Shown here piece after piece: positions 54,334 to 62,751 of a DNA stretch of 64,000 nt (the stretch's first letter is position 1; each line of letters starts with the position of its first letter). The notes under the pieces are model-generated. The model saw nothing but the letters and a program-made list of their open reading frames with translations, made no database searches and had not been told where the DNA came from. The stretch is from Methylomonas sp. (GTDB lineage Bacteria; Pseudomonadota; Gammaproteobacteria; Methylococcales; Methylomonadaceae). A program made the position numbers and the translations under genes. The stretch lies in the NCBI GenBank assembly GCA_002929135.1, contig PESC01000024.1, positions 1-64,000 of the forward strand. Direction: 5' to 3'.

Positions 54334-55488
54334 TCAGGCATAGGCCAGATCGTGAAGAATTTTTTCGGCTCGTGCCCGCCAGGTGTGATGGGCCTGAATT
54401 ATCGCTCTAACCTCGGTGATGGCACTGGCTCTTGACGACAGGCACTCCAGGGCATTCTGGTAAGTTTGTTCGAAGTCAGAGCGCTTGAAGGCAAGATAAT
54501 GGCAACGGTCATCGAAATGATCGTGTAAACCGCGTCCTGGTACACGAAAGGCATCGACTTCATCATTGTCGTACCAAAACAGCAGGCCACCCGATGCCAG
54601 ACAGTCGATGGCGCGAAAATGAAAACTCACGCCGTCATGCAGATTGATGCGCGAATGTTGGTGAACCCGGTTGAGTTCCGCCGGACATGCCAGAAAATGC
54701 CGGTAAAACGCTTTGTATTCCTGCCATTCGGCCCAATTGCTGCTGCCGTAAATCGCAACAGACGCCGACTTGGCCAGCGCGAAATTCAGCAATTCGGTAC
54801 GATTTTGCACGCGTTTGGTGCGCTCCATCAAATCGTAGTAGTAAGCGTTCAAACACTCAGGCGGCAGCGGCGTGCCGGCGTCACGCAACAGATCATCGAT
54901 GATGCGTTTCAAATCGCCGTGGGTTTTTATTTGATCACGAGTGGCCCGCAAATGGTTGTCGTAGCGCTTCAGCACGTCACCGAACGACATGTCCGAATCA
55001 ACCGTCATGCGCCGTGCCAGTTCGGCATTGCTCCAGGGCAGCGGAATATGACCAATGAAATTGAAATCCACCTCGATTGACGCATCGCCCGGTAAAGGCT
55101 GGAAGGTTTGCGAACAGGTACCCGGCGGCAACCAGTCCTGCACTCCGCCAGTGCGGTAGTTGGCATCCCAGCCGGGATCGAAGAAATAGGTGATTTCACT
55201 GCCGGAAATCTGGGCTTCGGTACGTCCCTGAAAATCGACGATCCAGGCAATGTGCGGAATTCTGTACTGGTGTAGCGATGGCACTTCGTCCTTGACCCGA
55301 TTCATTTCAAACACTGCGTCTGGCCGGTATTGCGCAAGCCAGTCATGCATTTGTGCATCGCTTAGCAAGCCGCAACCGCCACTGACCCGGATACCAAGCT
55401 GGGCGAATGCGTCGCGCAAAAATCCGTAAACACGCCGATAAAACGGCGTATTTCCTGGCATGAAAAGCCCCAGATGTTCCAGTTTCAT
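54334..55488 (-). CDS. CgeB-like glycosyltransferase
   Basis: A 384-residue protein of the CgeB/Glyco_trans_1_2 type: an N-terminal half that binds the acceptor (VFEMNRVKDEVPSLHQYR, HIAWIVDFQGRTE) and a C-terminal half with RINLHDGVSFHFRAIDCLASGG, the conserved donor-side signature. CgeB of Bacillus acts in spore-coat maturation; relatives here are typical of flagellin and surface-protein glycosylation loci. Its ATG overlaps the stop of the 1271-residue gene by 4 bp. Confidence 0.8.
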   Translation of the reverse strand: MKLEHLGLFMPGNTPFYRRVYGFLRDAFAQLGIRVSGGCGLLSDAQMHDWLAQYRPDAVFEMNRVKDEVPSLHQYRIPHIAWIVDFQGRTEAQISGSEITYFFDPGWDANYRTGGVQDWLPPGTCSQTFQPLPGDASIEVDFNFIGHIPLPWSNAELARRMTVDSDMSFGDVLKRYDNHLRATRDQIKTHGDLKRIIDDLLRDAGTPLPPECLNAYYYDLMERTKRVQNRTELLNFALAKSASVAIYGSSNWAEWQEYKAFYRHFLACPAELNRVHQHSRINLHDGVSFHFRAIDCLASGGLLFWYDNDEVDAFRVPGRGLHDHFDDRCHYLAFKRSDFEQTYQNALECLSSRASAITEVRAIIQAHHTWRARAEKILHDLAYA

Positions 55489-58400
55489 TGGCCGCCGCTC
55501 GCGGTGAAACGCTGAACCGCCGCCGCCATGACTTGACCGGCCAAAGTGCGATACGACAAATGCTCGGCCAGACTGCGTAGTGCATGGGCGGCAATGCGTT
55601 GTCTTTGTTCAGGGTTGTTGATGTAGTAATCGACCTTGGCCAGCAAATCGCTTTCGTCGGCGTAAAGCACGGCGGCATCGCTGTCAAAAAAATCGCGCAG
55701 CGACGAGCCGTCGTAAATCATCTGCCGGGACAGCATGAAGCGCCCGGCGGCGATGATTTCCAGTGCCCGCATGTGCAAGGTGACACCGGGGTTGGCATTC
55801 AAACAAATCCTGGCCCGATTCATGATTTGGTTGAGCGCTGTGCCGTTTTCCGCCACGCCTTGGGCGAAGCGGGCAAATGCGGGATACGCATCCCAGTTTT
55901 TGCCGTAAACCCGGATGCATAAATGCGGAAACGCACGGGACAGCAAGTCGAGAGGCCAGTATTTCATGCGATTCAGATAGTCGAAATGCAGACGATTGCC
56001 TTTCAGACACACCAGAATATCGATGATCTCGTCACTCAGCTCATAACCGTGCGCCTTGAATAATTGACGAAAATCGTGAGTGGTTTTATCAGTGTGCAAC
56101 GTACAGAATTCTTCGAACCCGGCCATCGTCATTCCCGCGCAATGCCTTTCCAGCACCGAGTACAACTCGCGTAATTGTTCCAGGCTGATAACACCCCGAC
56201 GCATCAGCTCCACTTCGCCGCCATGCAGAATCAAATCCAGTGTTGGGTCACGTAACGGCTCCAGGGTTTTACCCGGTGCTTCCAGGTGGCTGACCAGCAG
56301 CAGGTCGCAATCTTCTGTCGTGTCGTCCAGCGGGTGATACTGGCTGTCATTGAAGCCCAAGGGCAAAAATTGCAATGGATAGTCGCGGTAAACCGGTAGT
56401 GCGTTGAAGCTGAGCCAACGCCTGGCGAATACGAAGTTCAGGTCATAAAGCCCCGGCGGGACATCGTTGCAACGGATGCTGGGCAACATGTCCTGAATCC
56501 AGTTGACGAATGGCAGCGTGTCGGGAATGCCTGCGTATTCATGGCGGAAATGATCTATCGTCAGAATCAGGTCGGGCTTGAAACGATTGATGTCGTCTAT
56601 CAGATGTTCGATCGTGCTCAAGTAATGATTTTCGGCTTCGCTGCACCAATGGATTTGTGCACCGCAACGCTCGAAACCGTCCAGCCAGTCGCGCATGCAG
56701 TATTTCAAAAAACTGGAAAAACGCGAGATGAAGCCCATCACCCGCAATTCGCCACGGCGTTCCTCGTTGAACTTGTCGCGCCATGTATCGATGTCGATGA
56801 GCGCGTAGTAGTCGGCCACCTGCCGCAGATTGTCGGCATGACGCTCCGCCCTGTGCTGTCTGGCGTCGACCAACCGTTGGTAAATCGCGTTGGCACCGAA
56901 AGCCGCCGAGGGATCGAGGTTGAACACCACATCCGGCAAGGCCGCCTCGAAACGCGCGAACTCGGCTTCGAGACACTTGGCAGCGTCGTTGCCGTGGTAG
57001 ATCAGCAAGCGGCGTGCGGCAAACAGCGGGGCGAAATCATGCAGCAACAGGTTCAACAGCCACATGTCCGATCGGGATTCCACCAGATAGAGCGGTACTT
57101 CGAATTCGGCCATTTCGGCAATTGGCCGCTCGGTGGCGTGAAAAACCGAGACCAGCTCATAACCGGCGCCGATACCGGCCAATGCGTAACAACAGGTATT
57201 TTCCCGGATCATGGTGCGGGTGTTGTCGGCGATCACCCGGCTGTGTTCCAGCCTATCAATGCGGTTCAGGCGATAGACTTCGTTAGCCTCGACAGTAAGC
57301 ACCACGCGCCAGAATTCGTCGTCTATCGGCAAACCCAGACTGATTTTCGCATCCAGACCGGCCCAGGCTGGCAGCAGCGTTTGGTAGAGTTCCGGACGAT
57401 GCTGCGCCAGTGCCGCCAGATTGGCATTCAAGCGGTTCTGGCAAATCTGCCAGGTGTCTTCGTCGTCACAAATCAACAGCATCCGCTCACCGAGCCGTTC
57501 GGGTAACAGCGGTGCGGCAACCTCACGGGATGGCCCAGCCAACGCCAACAACCGGCTCAAACCGGCGCTATTGCTTATATGGCAGGCGGCAGCCCGATAG
57601 GTGAAATGCGCGGCCATCGCCTGCGGTGCCCTGAGCGGCTGCAAACGCTGTTCGAGTATCTGATGCAGATCGGCTGCAGTTTTAAAAAACAGGCAATGCT
57701 GATCCCAATGCGGATACTCGGCAATGTCACGGCAATCGTAAACCAGCGGAATGCAACCACAGGCGGCGACTTCAGCCAGTCGCTGAGAATTGATCTCGAA
57801 AGGGTGACAAACTAGGGCATAGCGGGCGTTTCGATAAACCTCGGCAACAGACTGGCCGTGGCTCAGTTCGCCGCGATAATAGGGAGCAATAGCTTCGTCC
57901 TGTTCCCAATAACGGCCATACACGTCGACTGCCAGCCCGGCATGGGTCTGGCACAGCCAATGCACGGCATGATCACGGATCACATAGTGCAGCAATTTCC
58001 AGAACACGAATTCGTAACCCAGGCCTGCCGCACCGGCAATACCCGCAATCGTCGCTTCGTCGAAGGTTCCGCCACGTTCCATGACAGCAAGCAAGGCGTC
58101 TATAGCCTGACAATGTTGGGCATTAGCAAAATTTACAACCGGCAAATAAGAGCTGCCGACGAATACCACGCGCTCAGCGCGCTCGCCGGAAACCTGTGGG
58201 TGAAACACCGCCTCGTCGAAGGCAAAGTGCAAGCGCTCCACCTGCCTGGCGCCACAATCCGCCAGATAACGGTCGAACTGTGGCGAAATAGAGAAATTGA
58301 AATCCTGTTCGCGCCATGTCAATAACTGCCGGTTTTTCAATTGCGGCATCAAATCCTGCCACCACAGCAGATTGATAACGTCATCATGCAAAAACCCGTT

Positions 58401-59300
58401 GCTCTGGTTGTTGACAAAAAAACAGGCATGAGGGGCAAACTCGATGTAGCGTTCGAGCATGTCGACGACATTACTGCCTTCCATATCGTTGGCTTCGATA
58501 TGAAACAGGGTTTTCCAGCCCAGATCGGCAAAGGCCTGGGCAATGCCTTTGGCGCTGTACTGCATGACCGTGGTCAGGCGATTGCCTAAAATGAACATGC
58601 GTGGCCGTTTACCGACCGCCCCCGGACGCATGGCTTTGGCCTTGTTTGCCAATTGCCCGGTCAGCATGGCGCGGCGCTGTTTGACCGATTCGACGGCTTT
58701 GGCAATAGCCTGTCTGACCGCAGATTGCAATTCAGGCTCCAGACCGTCCGGGATTTGAATATTTTCGGGTATCCGCAAACGGGAACGCATGAAGAAATCC
58801 TCGAAATCGTCCAGTTCCAGATGAATCAGATTATCCAAGTCATGGGCTGGTAACTCGCCCCGGTAATAGCAAATCTGCAAGCCATCTATCGTGGGATGGC
58901 CACAGAACACCCGATTGCGCTGTTTGGCGACGTTCAGCGCCAGCAGTGGATCTACGAAATAGGTATCGAAATGCACGGATTCGGCCAGTTTATAGGTGGC
59001 TCGATACCGGCAAATCTCATCGACGACATCGGCTGGCATATCGTTGAATGCCACATGGCCATTTTGTGAAATGGCGATTTTGCCCGGAATCGGTAACGAA
59101 TTATGCGAGAAGAATTCGACAAAGCGTTCGGACGACACCTGGATAAGATAGGGCAGGCTTATGTCGGTCAAAGACCCGTCGTAATAGCAGTATTGCAGGC
59201 GAGGGCGACCGTCGGCACCCACCACGATTTGCTGTGCCTCGGCGGCCCGCCAGGCGTCCTCGATAGTCAGAAAGAAACAGTCGAAAACCGCAGCGTTCAT
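55485..59300 (-). CDS. 1271-residue protein with an N-terminal tandem repeat and two CgeB-like regions
   Basis: Residues about 5-105 and 110-208 are two copies of an unnamed unit: FDCFF/FDTYF near the start, LQYCYYDGSL/LQICYYRGEL, and RFVEFF/DFEDFF followed by LPIP/LRIP and an I-rich end. From about 232 a first CgeB-like glycosyltransferase region runs to about 600 (FVGSSYLPVVNF, NSQRLAEVAACGCIPLVYDC). A linker region (about 600-870) has no recognised domain. A second CgeB-like region occupies about 880-1270 (CLNANPGVTLHMRALEIIAAGRFMLS). It may add two sugars in turn, or one half may be inactive. No membrane segment or signal. It is 11 bp after the SPASM radical SAM gene. Confidence 0.78.
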   Translation of the reverse strand: MNAAVFDCFFLTIEDAWRAAEAQQIVVGADGRPRLQYCYYDGSLTDISLPYLIQVSSERFVEFFSHNSLPIPGKIAISQNGHVAFNDMPADVVDEICRYRATYKLAESVHFDTYFVDPLLALNVAKQRNRVFCGHPTIDGLQICYYRGELPAHDLDNLIHLELDDFEDFFMRSRLRIPENIQIPDGLEPELQSAVRQAIAKAVESVKQRRAMLTGQLANKAKAMRPGAVGKRPRMFILGNRLTTVMQYSAKGIAQAFADLGWKTLFHIEANDMEGSNVVDMLERYIEFAPHACFFVNNQSNGFLHDDVINLLWWQDLMPQLKNRQLLTWREQDFNFSISPQFDRYLADCGARQVERLHFAFDEAVFHPQVSGERAERVVFVGSSYLPVVNFANAQHCQAIDALLAVMERGGTFDEATIAGIAGAAGLGYEFVFWKLLHYVIRDHAVHWLCQTHAGLAVDVYGRYWEQDEAIAPYYRGELSHGQSVAEVYRNARYALVCHPFEINSQRLAEVAACGCIPLVYDCRDIAEYPHWDQHCLFFKTAADLHQILEQRLQPLRAPQAMAAHFTYRAAACHISNSAGLSRLLALAGPSREVAAPLLPERLGERMLLICDDEDTWQICQNRLNANLAALAQHRPELYQTLLPAWAGLDAKISLGLPIDDEFWRVVLTVEANEVYRLNRIDRLEHSRVIADNTRTMIRENTCCYALAGIGAGYELVSVFHATERPIAEMAEFEVPLYLVESRSDMWLLNLLLHDFAPLFAARRLLIYHGNDAAKCLEAEFARFEAALPDVVFNLDPSAAFGANAIYQRLVDARQHRAERHADNLRQVADYYALIDIDTWRDKFNEERRGELRVMGFISRFSSFLKYCMRDWLDGFERCGAQIHWCSEAENHYLSTIEHLIDDINRFKPDLILTIDHFRHEYAGIPDTLPFVNWIQDMLPSIRCNDVPPGLYDLNFVFARRWLSFNALPVYRDYPLQFLPLGFNDSQYHPLDDTTEDCDLLLVSHLEAPGKTLEPLRDPTLDLILHGGEVELMRRGVISLEQLRELYSVLERHCAGMTMAGFEEFCTLHTDKTTHDFRQLFKAHGYELSDEIIDILVCLKGNRLHFDYLNRMKYWPLDLLSRAFPHLCIRVYGKNWDAYPAFARFAQGVAENGTALNQIMNRARICLNANPGVTLHMRALEIIAAGRFMLSRQMIYDGSSLRDFFDSDAAVLYADESDLLAKVDYYINNPEQRQRIAAHALRSLAEHLSYRTLAGQVMAAAVQRFTASGGQ

Positions 59301-59311
59301 CAGTCAGTCAC

Positions 59312-60703
59312 TCAGATGAAGTTGATGTGTTCCGGCGGGTTTTTTAAGTCCCACAGGAACTTGTTGACGTAATCCTGGCGGCAACCTATCGCGCAATCCT
59401 TATGCACATCGACCGATTCAGCAACGTCCTTGTGTACCTGCCAGTAGCGCTCGCTGTTCGCGACCAGTTCGTAGAACGAATCCGTGTGCAGGTCACCGAT
59501 GTAAAAGCGTTCCTTGTTGAAAAACGGCCCGCACGGATAAATTTTGCCGTTACCGGAAATTTGCAACAAAAACGCCGTGCCGAAGCATTGGTCGTATTTG
59601 CGATAACCGTCTTTGTACAGACTGGTTTCACCTGCGGCATTGATCTTGTTCCATTTCGCCTGCACGACGTAGTTGTCGTTGCTCATTGCCTCGGCCTGTT
59701 TCAGCAAATCGTTGATGCTCAAATAGGCGTCGTAGTCGATGCCGATTTCCTTGTATTCGGAATCCGAGCAATGCTTGATGACGAAATAATCCACACCCAA
59801 TTCAGCACCCAATGCTGCCTCTGCCAGCACTTCGTCGAAACATTCCGGGATCAGCACCATTTGAAGGCCAATCGTGCATTTGTAGCCCTTGTCTTTCTTG
59901 ATTTTCACCAATTCGCGAATCTTGCCGATGAGCAGGTCGAAATTGCCCTCAACCGACTGATGCACCCGGCGAAAGCCTTCCGGGGTACCGGCCGACAAAT
60001 TGAAGCGGATGTAGCTCATGTTCTTCAGCAAATCGTCGGCACGGCTCATATCGAGCGCAATACCGTTGGTGGCCATCGCGGTATCGATACCCAATTCGCC
60101 AGCCAGCACTGTCGCATCGTACAAAGCCGGATTCAGCGTCGGTTCGCCGTCGCCGATGAAGCCCAGCGAACGCACCCCCAAGCGGCCGCAATCGCGGACG
60201 AAATCCAGCAGCGCCTCGCGACCTATCATGGCGCCCTTGGTCATGTTCTGCACTACGGCATAACAGTACAAGCAGGCGGTATTGCAGAACTTGGTCAGGC
60301 CCATATCGATATGCACCGGCGCAAAACGCTCGCCGTTTTGCCAGGCTTGAACCCGATCCAGATGATGCATCATCTTGTGGCCATCGAATCTGAAGCGCTC
60401 GTGCCGGGTACGGAAGCTGGGGCCGGTAAACTGGTTCGGCGCCGGTTTGTCATGCTCGCAGCCAGCATCCAGGCGGATGATGCCTTGCTGACCATCGTGC
60501 GATACGGTTTCAAGCTGTTGCCCCGGCAAACGGGTCAGTTGCCGGGTGTCGATGATCTGGTAATCCTGCGACAGTGCACTGCGATCGACGATCTGGTTGG
60601 ACGTGCGCAGTTTATGGCCTGGCCGGTTGAACAATGGCGCATCGTCTGGAATGGCCGTGGCGGCAGCATTGCCGAAACGATTGATTTGCTCGGGATTGGA
60701 CAT
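59312..60703 (-). CDS. Radical SAM protein with a SPASM-like C-terminus
   Basis: A 463-residue protein. A 115-residue N-terminal extension precedes the radical SAM core with Cys140, Cys144 and Cys147 in CNTACLYC and GDGEPTLNP. The C-terminal part has extra cysteines in CFGTAFLL, IYPCGPFF and KDCAIGC, as in SPASM domains that hold further [4Fe-4S] clusters. SPASM proteins modify peptides, sugars or alcohols. It starts 16 bp after the E1-beta gene and is followed 11 bp later by the 1271-residue glycosyltransferase. No nearby precursor peptide other than the 45-codon ORF. Substrate unknown. Confidence 0.85.
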   Translation of the reverse strand: MSNPEQINRFGNAAATAIPDDAPLFNRPGHKLRTSNQIVDRSALSQDYQIIDTRQLTRLPGQQLETVSHDGQQGIIRLDAGCEHDKPAPNQFTGPSFRTRHERFRFDGHKMMHHLDRVQAWQNGERFAPVHIDMGLTKFCNTACLYCYAVVQNMTKGAMIGREALLDFVRDCGRLGVRSLGFIGDGEPTLNPALYDATVLAGELGIDTAMATNGIALDMSRADDLLKNMSYIRFNLSAGTPEGFRRVHQSVEGNFDLLIGKIRELVKIKKDKGYKCTIGLQMVLIPECFDEVLAEAALGAELGVDYFVIKHCSDSEYKEIGIDYDAYLSINDLLKQAEAMSNDNYVVQAKWNKINAAGETSLYKDGYRKYDQCFGTAFLLQISGNGKIYPCGPFFNKERFYIGDLHTDSFYELVANSERYWQVHKDVAESVDVHKDCAIGCRQDYVNKFLWDLKNPPEHINFI

Positions 60704-60719
60704 GGCGGGTCTCGATCAA

Positions 60720-61790
60720 TTAAAACGGGCCGACGAAATAGCGGTCGGGTTGATCCCTGGCCAGAGTGGATTGCAATGACCGGCATACGCTTGTGATTAG
60801 CGGCCGTCGATCCAGAATCTCCAGTATCGCAGCCGCAAGATGTTCGGCACCGGGGTAATAATCATTCGCCAGAAAATGCGAGGTCGGTACCGGATGATTG
60901 GGGTAAGCGACGAGACGCGGTGCCTGTTTCAATAAAGTGGGCTGGCGCTGATACAGCCGCGAAATCAGCAGGTGCCCGATCGAGGCCATTTCCGGTGCGC
61001 AATCTGCCACCAGCAAATGACCGGTTTGCGCAACCGAGTTGGCAACCGTTTCGACATCCAGCGGCGTCAAGCAGCGCATGTCCACCACGTCGGCTTCGAT
61101 ACCGTGCTCCGCCAGTACTGTCGCTGCCTTCAGCGCCTCGATGGTTATGTGTGAAAACGCCGCAATGGTAATGGCGTTTCCCTGTCGTAACCGGGCCGCG
61201 CCCGTAACGCCAGCCGCCGGTTGGCGTTTATCGACTTCGCCGGTGATGTGATGCAGCCAGCGATGCTCGACGAACAACACCGGGTTGTCATCGGCAATTG
61301 CGTTCAGCATGAAATGGTAGGCGTCACCAGCCGTGGTCGGCATCACCACCTTCAGCCCAGGCACCTGGGCGAACATCGCCTGCAAACTTTGCGAATGTTG
61401 TGGCCCCTGTCCCCAACCCCGACCGATGATGACCCGCACCACCAGCGGTACTTTTTGCTGGCCGTTGAACATGTAACACCATTTGGCCGCGTTGTTGACC
61501 ATCTGATCCATCGCCAACAGCGCGAAATCGATGCGCTGATGCACCAGCACCGGCCTCATGCCTGCCAATGCCGCACCGATACAGATGCCGGTCATGCCGT
61601 TTTCAGCCAGCGGCATGTCCTGTACCCGTCCGGCGCCGTAGGTTTCGCGCAGGCCCTGAGTGGTGGAAAAAATGGTTTTCGGATCGGGAACGCCTTCACC
61701 GATCACCAGCATGTCGGGATGCCTGGCCAGAGCATCATCCAATGCCTCGCGGATCGCCGCACCGTAGCTCAGAGTCATCACGTCAGACAT
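60720..61790 (-). CDS. TPP-dependent 2-oxo acid dehydrogenase E1 beta-like protein
   Basis: A 356-residue protein with the transketolase-pyrimidine domain (ALDDALARHPDMLVIGEGV, residues 12-30) and the C-terminal transketolase domain (VVDMRCLTPLDVETVANSV, about 235). It would pair with the E1-alpha-like protein encoded just upstream with an 8-bp overlap to form one TPP active site. It has the E1-beta QxxD/EH-type glutamate region. Because E2 and E3 genes are missing, it is not an ordinary pyruvate dehydrogenase; a ketol transfer to an aldehyde or sugar is more likely. Confidence 0.85.
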   Translation of the reverse strand: MSDVMTLSYGAAIREALDDALARHPDMLVIGEGVPDPKTIFSTTQGLRETYGAGRVQDMPLAENGMTGICIGAALAGMRPVLVHQRIDFALLAMDQMVNNAAKWCYMFNGQQKVPLVVRVIIGRGWGQGPQHSQSLQAMFAQVPGLKVVMPTTAGDAYHFMLNAIADDNPVLFVEHRWLHHITGEVDKRQPAAGVTGAARLRQGNAITIAAFSHITIEALKAATVLAEHGIEADVVDMRCLTPLDVETVANSVAQTGHLLVADCAPEMASIGHLLISRLYQRQPTLLKQAPRLVAYPNHPVPTSHFLANDYYPGAEHLAAAILEILDRRPLITSVCRSLQSTLARDQPDRYFVGPF

Positions 61791-62751
61791 GGATATGATG
61801 CGTCATGCTGATTACATCGGGACGACGACCGCTCAGCGCGATAGCGAACGCTTGATCTATTTCGACGCCAATCTGCTGTTCCATGACTTGCAAGTCGCCG
61901 TCTGTCACGCCGCATAGTCTTAGCATGTGTTCAGTGTGGCGTAACGGACAACGCAGTTTCCAGGTTGCCAGCTCGCCGGGCGGACGGTAACCCAGATCGT
62001 CGTCTTCGTTCGGCCCGCAATGCTCGGGCCAGCGGTGAGTATGGAGTTCCAGAAACTGTGGGCCTGCACCGGCGCGCACGGCGGCAATCGCGGCTTGCGC
62101 CAGGGCATGAACCTGTTCGACCCGGTTGCCATCACCGCTTGTCGCATTCAGACCATGGGCGGCGGCAATCGGGTAAATATCGCGGGCAGGCTGGCGCTCG
62201 TTCAGTGGCGTCATCACCGAATACTGGTTGTTCTCGCATACCATCACCAACGGCAGTTTTTTGAGGGCTGCGAAATTCAGGGTTTCGTGTACCACGCCTT
62301 CCTCGAAGCAGCCGTCACCGAAAAATACCACGACGACGTTGCCACTACCCTTGATTTGCTCCGCCCAGGCATAACCGGCTGCGACTGGCACCGTGCCGCC
62401 GACGATGGGCGTAGACGCCACGAATCCGGCGTTCAGATCGCTCAAATGCATGGAGCCGCCACGACCGCCACAACAACCTTCGGCAAAACCGTAGAGTTCG
62501 GCGAGCAAACCGACCAGGCTGCCCCCCTTGGCCAGATAATGGCCGTGGCCACGATGATTGCTGAACACTTTGTCGGCAACCGTCAGGTGAGCGCAAATAC
62601 CCACCGCGATGGCTTCCTCTCCGATGCACAAGTGGGTCGGGCAGCGCATCTGTTGTTCCGCATAGCGGGTGGCAATCGCCTCCTCAATGCGACGGATACG
62701 CAACATTCTGTGATACAAACCGGTCAATTCAGCCGTCGTCGGCAAGCTCAT
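61783..62751 (-). CDS. TPP-dependent 2-oxo acid dehydrogenase E1 alpha-like protein
   Basis: A 322-residue protein with the TPP-binding motif in full: Gly-Asp-Gly at 145-147 (FFGDGCFEEG) and Asn-Asn at 174-175 (ENNQYSVMTP). The N-terminal CIGEEAIAVGICAHL and SNHRGHGHYLAKGG match E1 alpha of the PDH and acetoin dehydrogenase group. The phosphorylation-loop region is short. The alpha/beta pair has no lipoyl E2 partner here. Start by the 4-bp overlap with the kinase gene stop. Confidence 0.88.
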   Translation of the reverse strand: MSLPTTAELTGLYHRMLRIRRIEEAIATRYAEQQMRCPTHLCIGEEAIAVGICAHLTVADKVFSNHRGHGHYLAKGGSLVGLLAELYGFAEGCCGGRGGSMHLSDLNAGFVASTPIVGGTVPVAAGYAWAEQIKGSGNVVVVFFGDGCFEEGVVHETLNFAALKKLPLVMVCENNQYSVMTPLNERQPARDIYPIAAAHGLNATSGDGNRVEQVHALAQAAIAAVRAGAGPQFLELHTHRWPEHCGPNEDDDLGYRPPGELATWKLRCPLRHTEHMLRLCGVTDGDLQVMEQQIGVEIDQAFAIALSGRRPDVISMTHHIHV

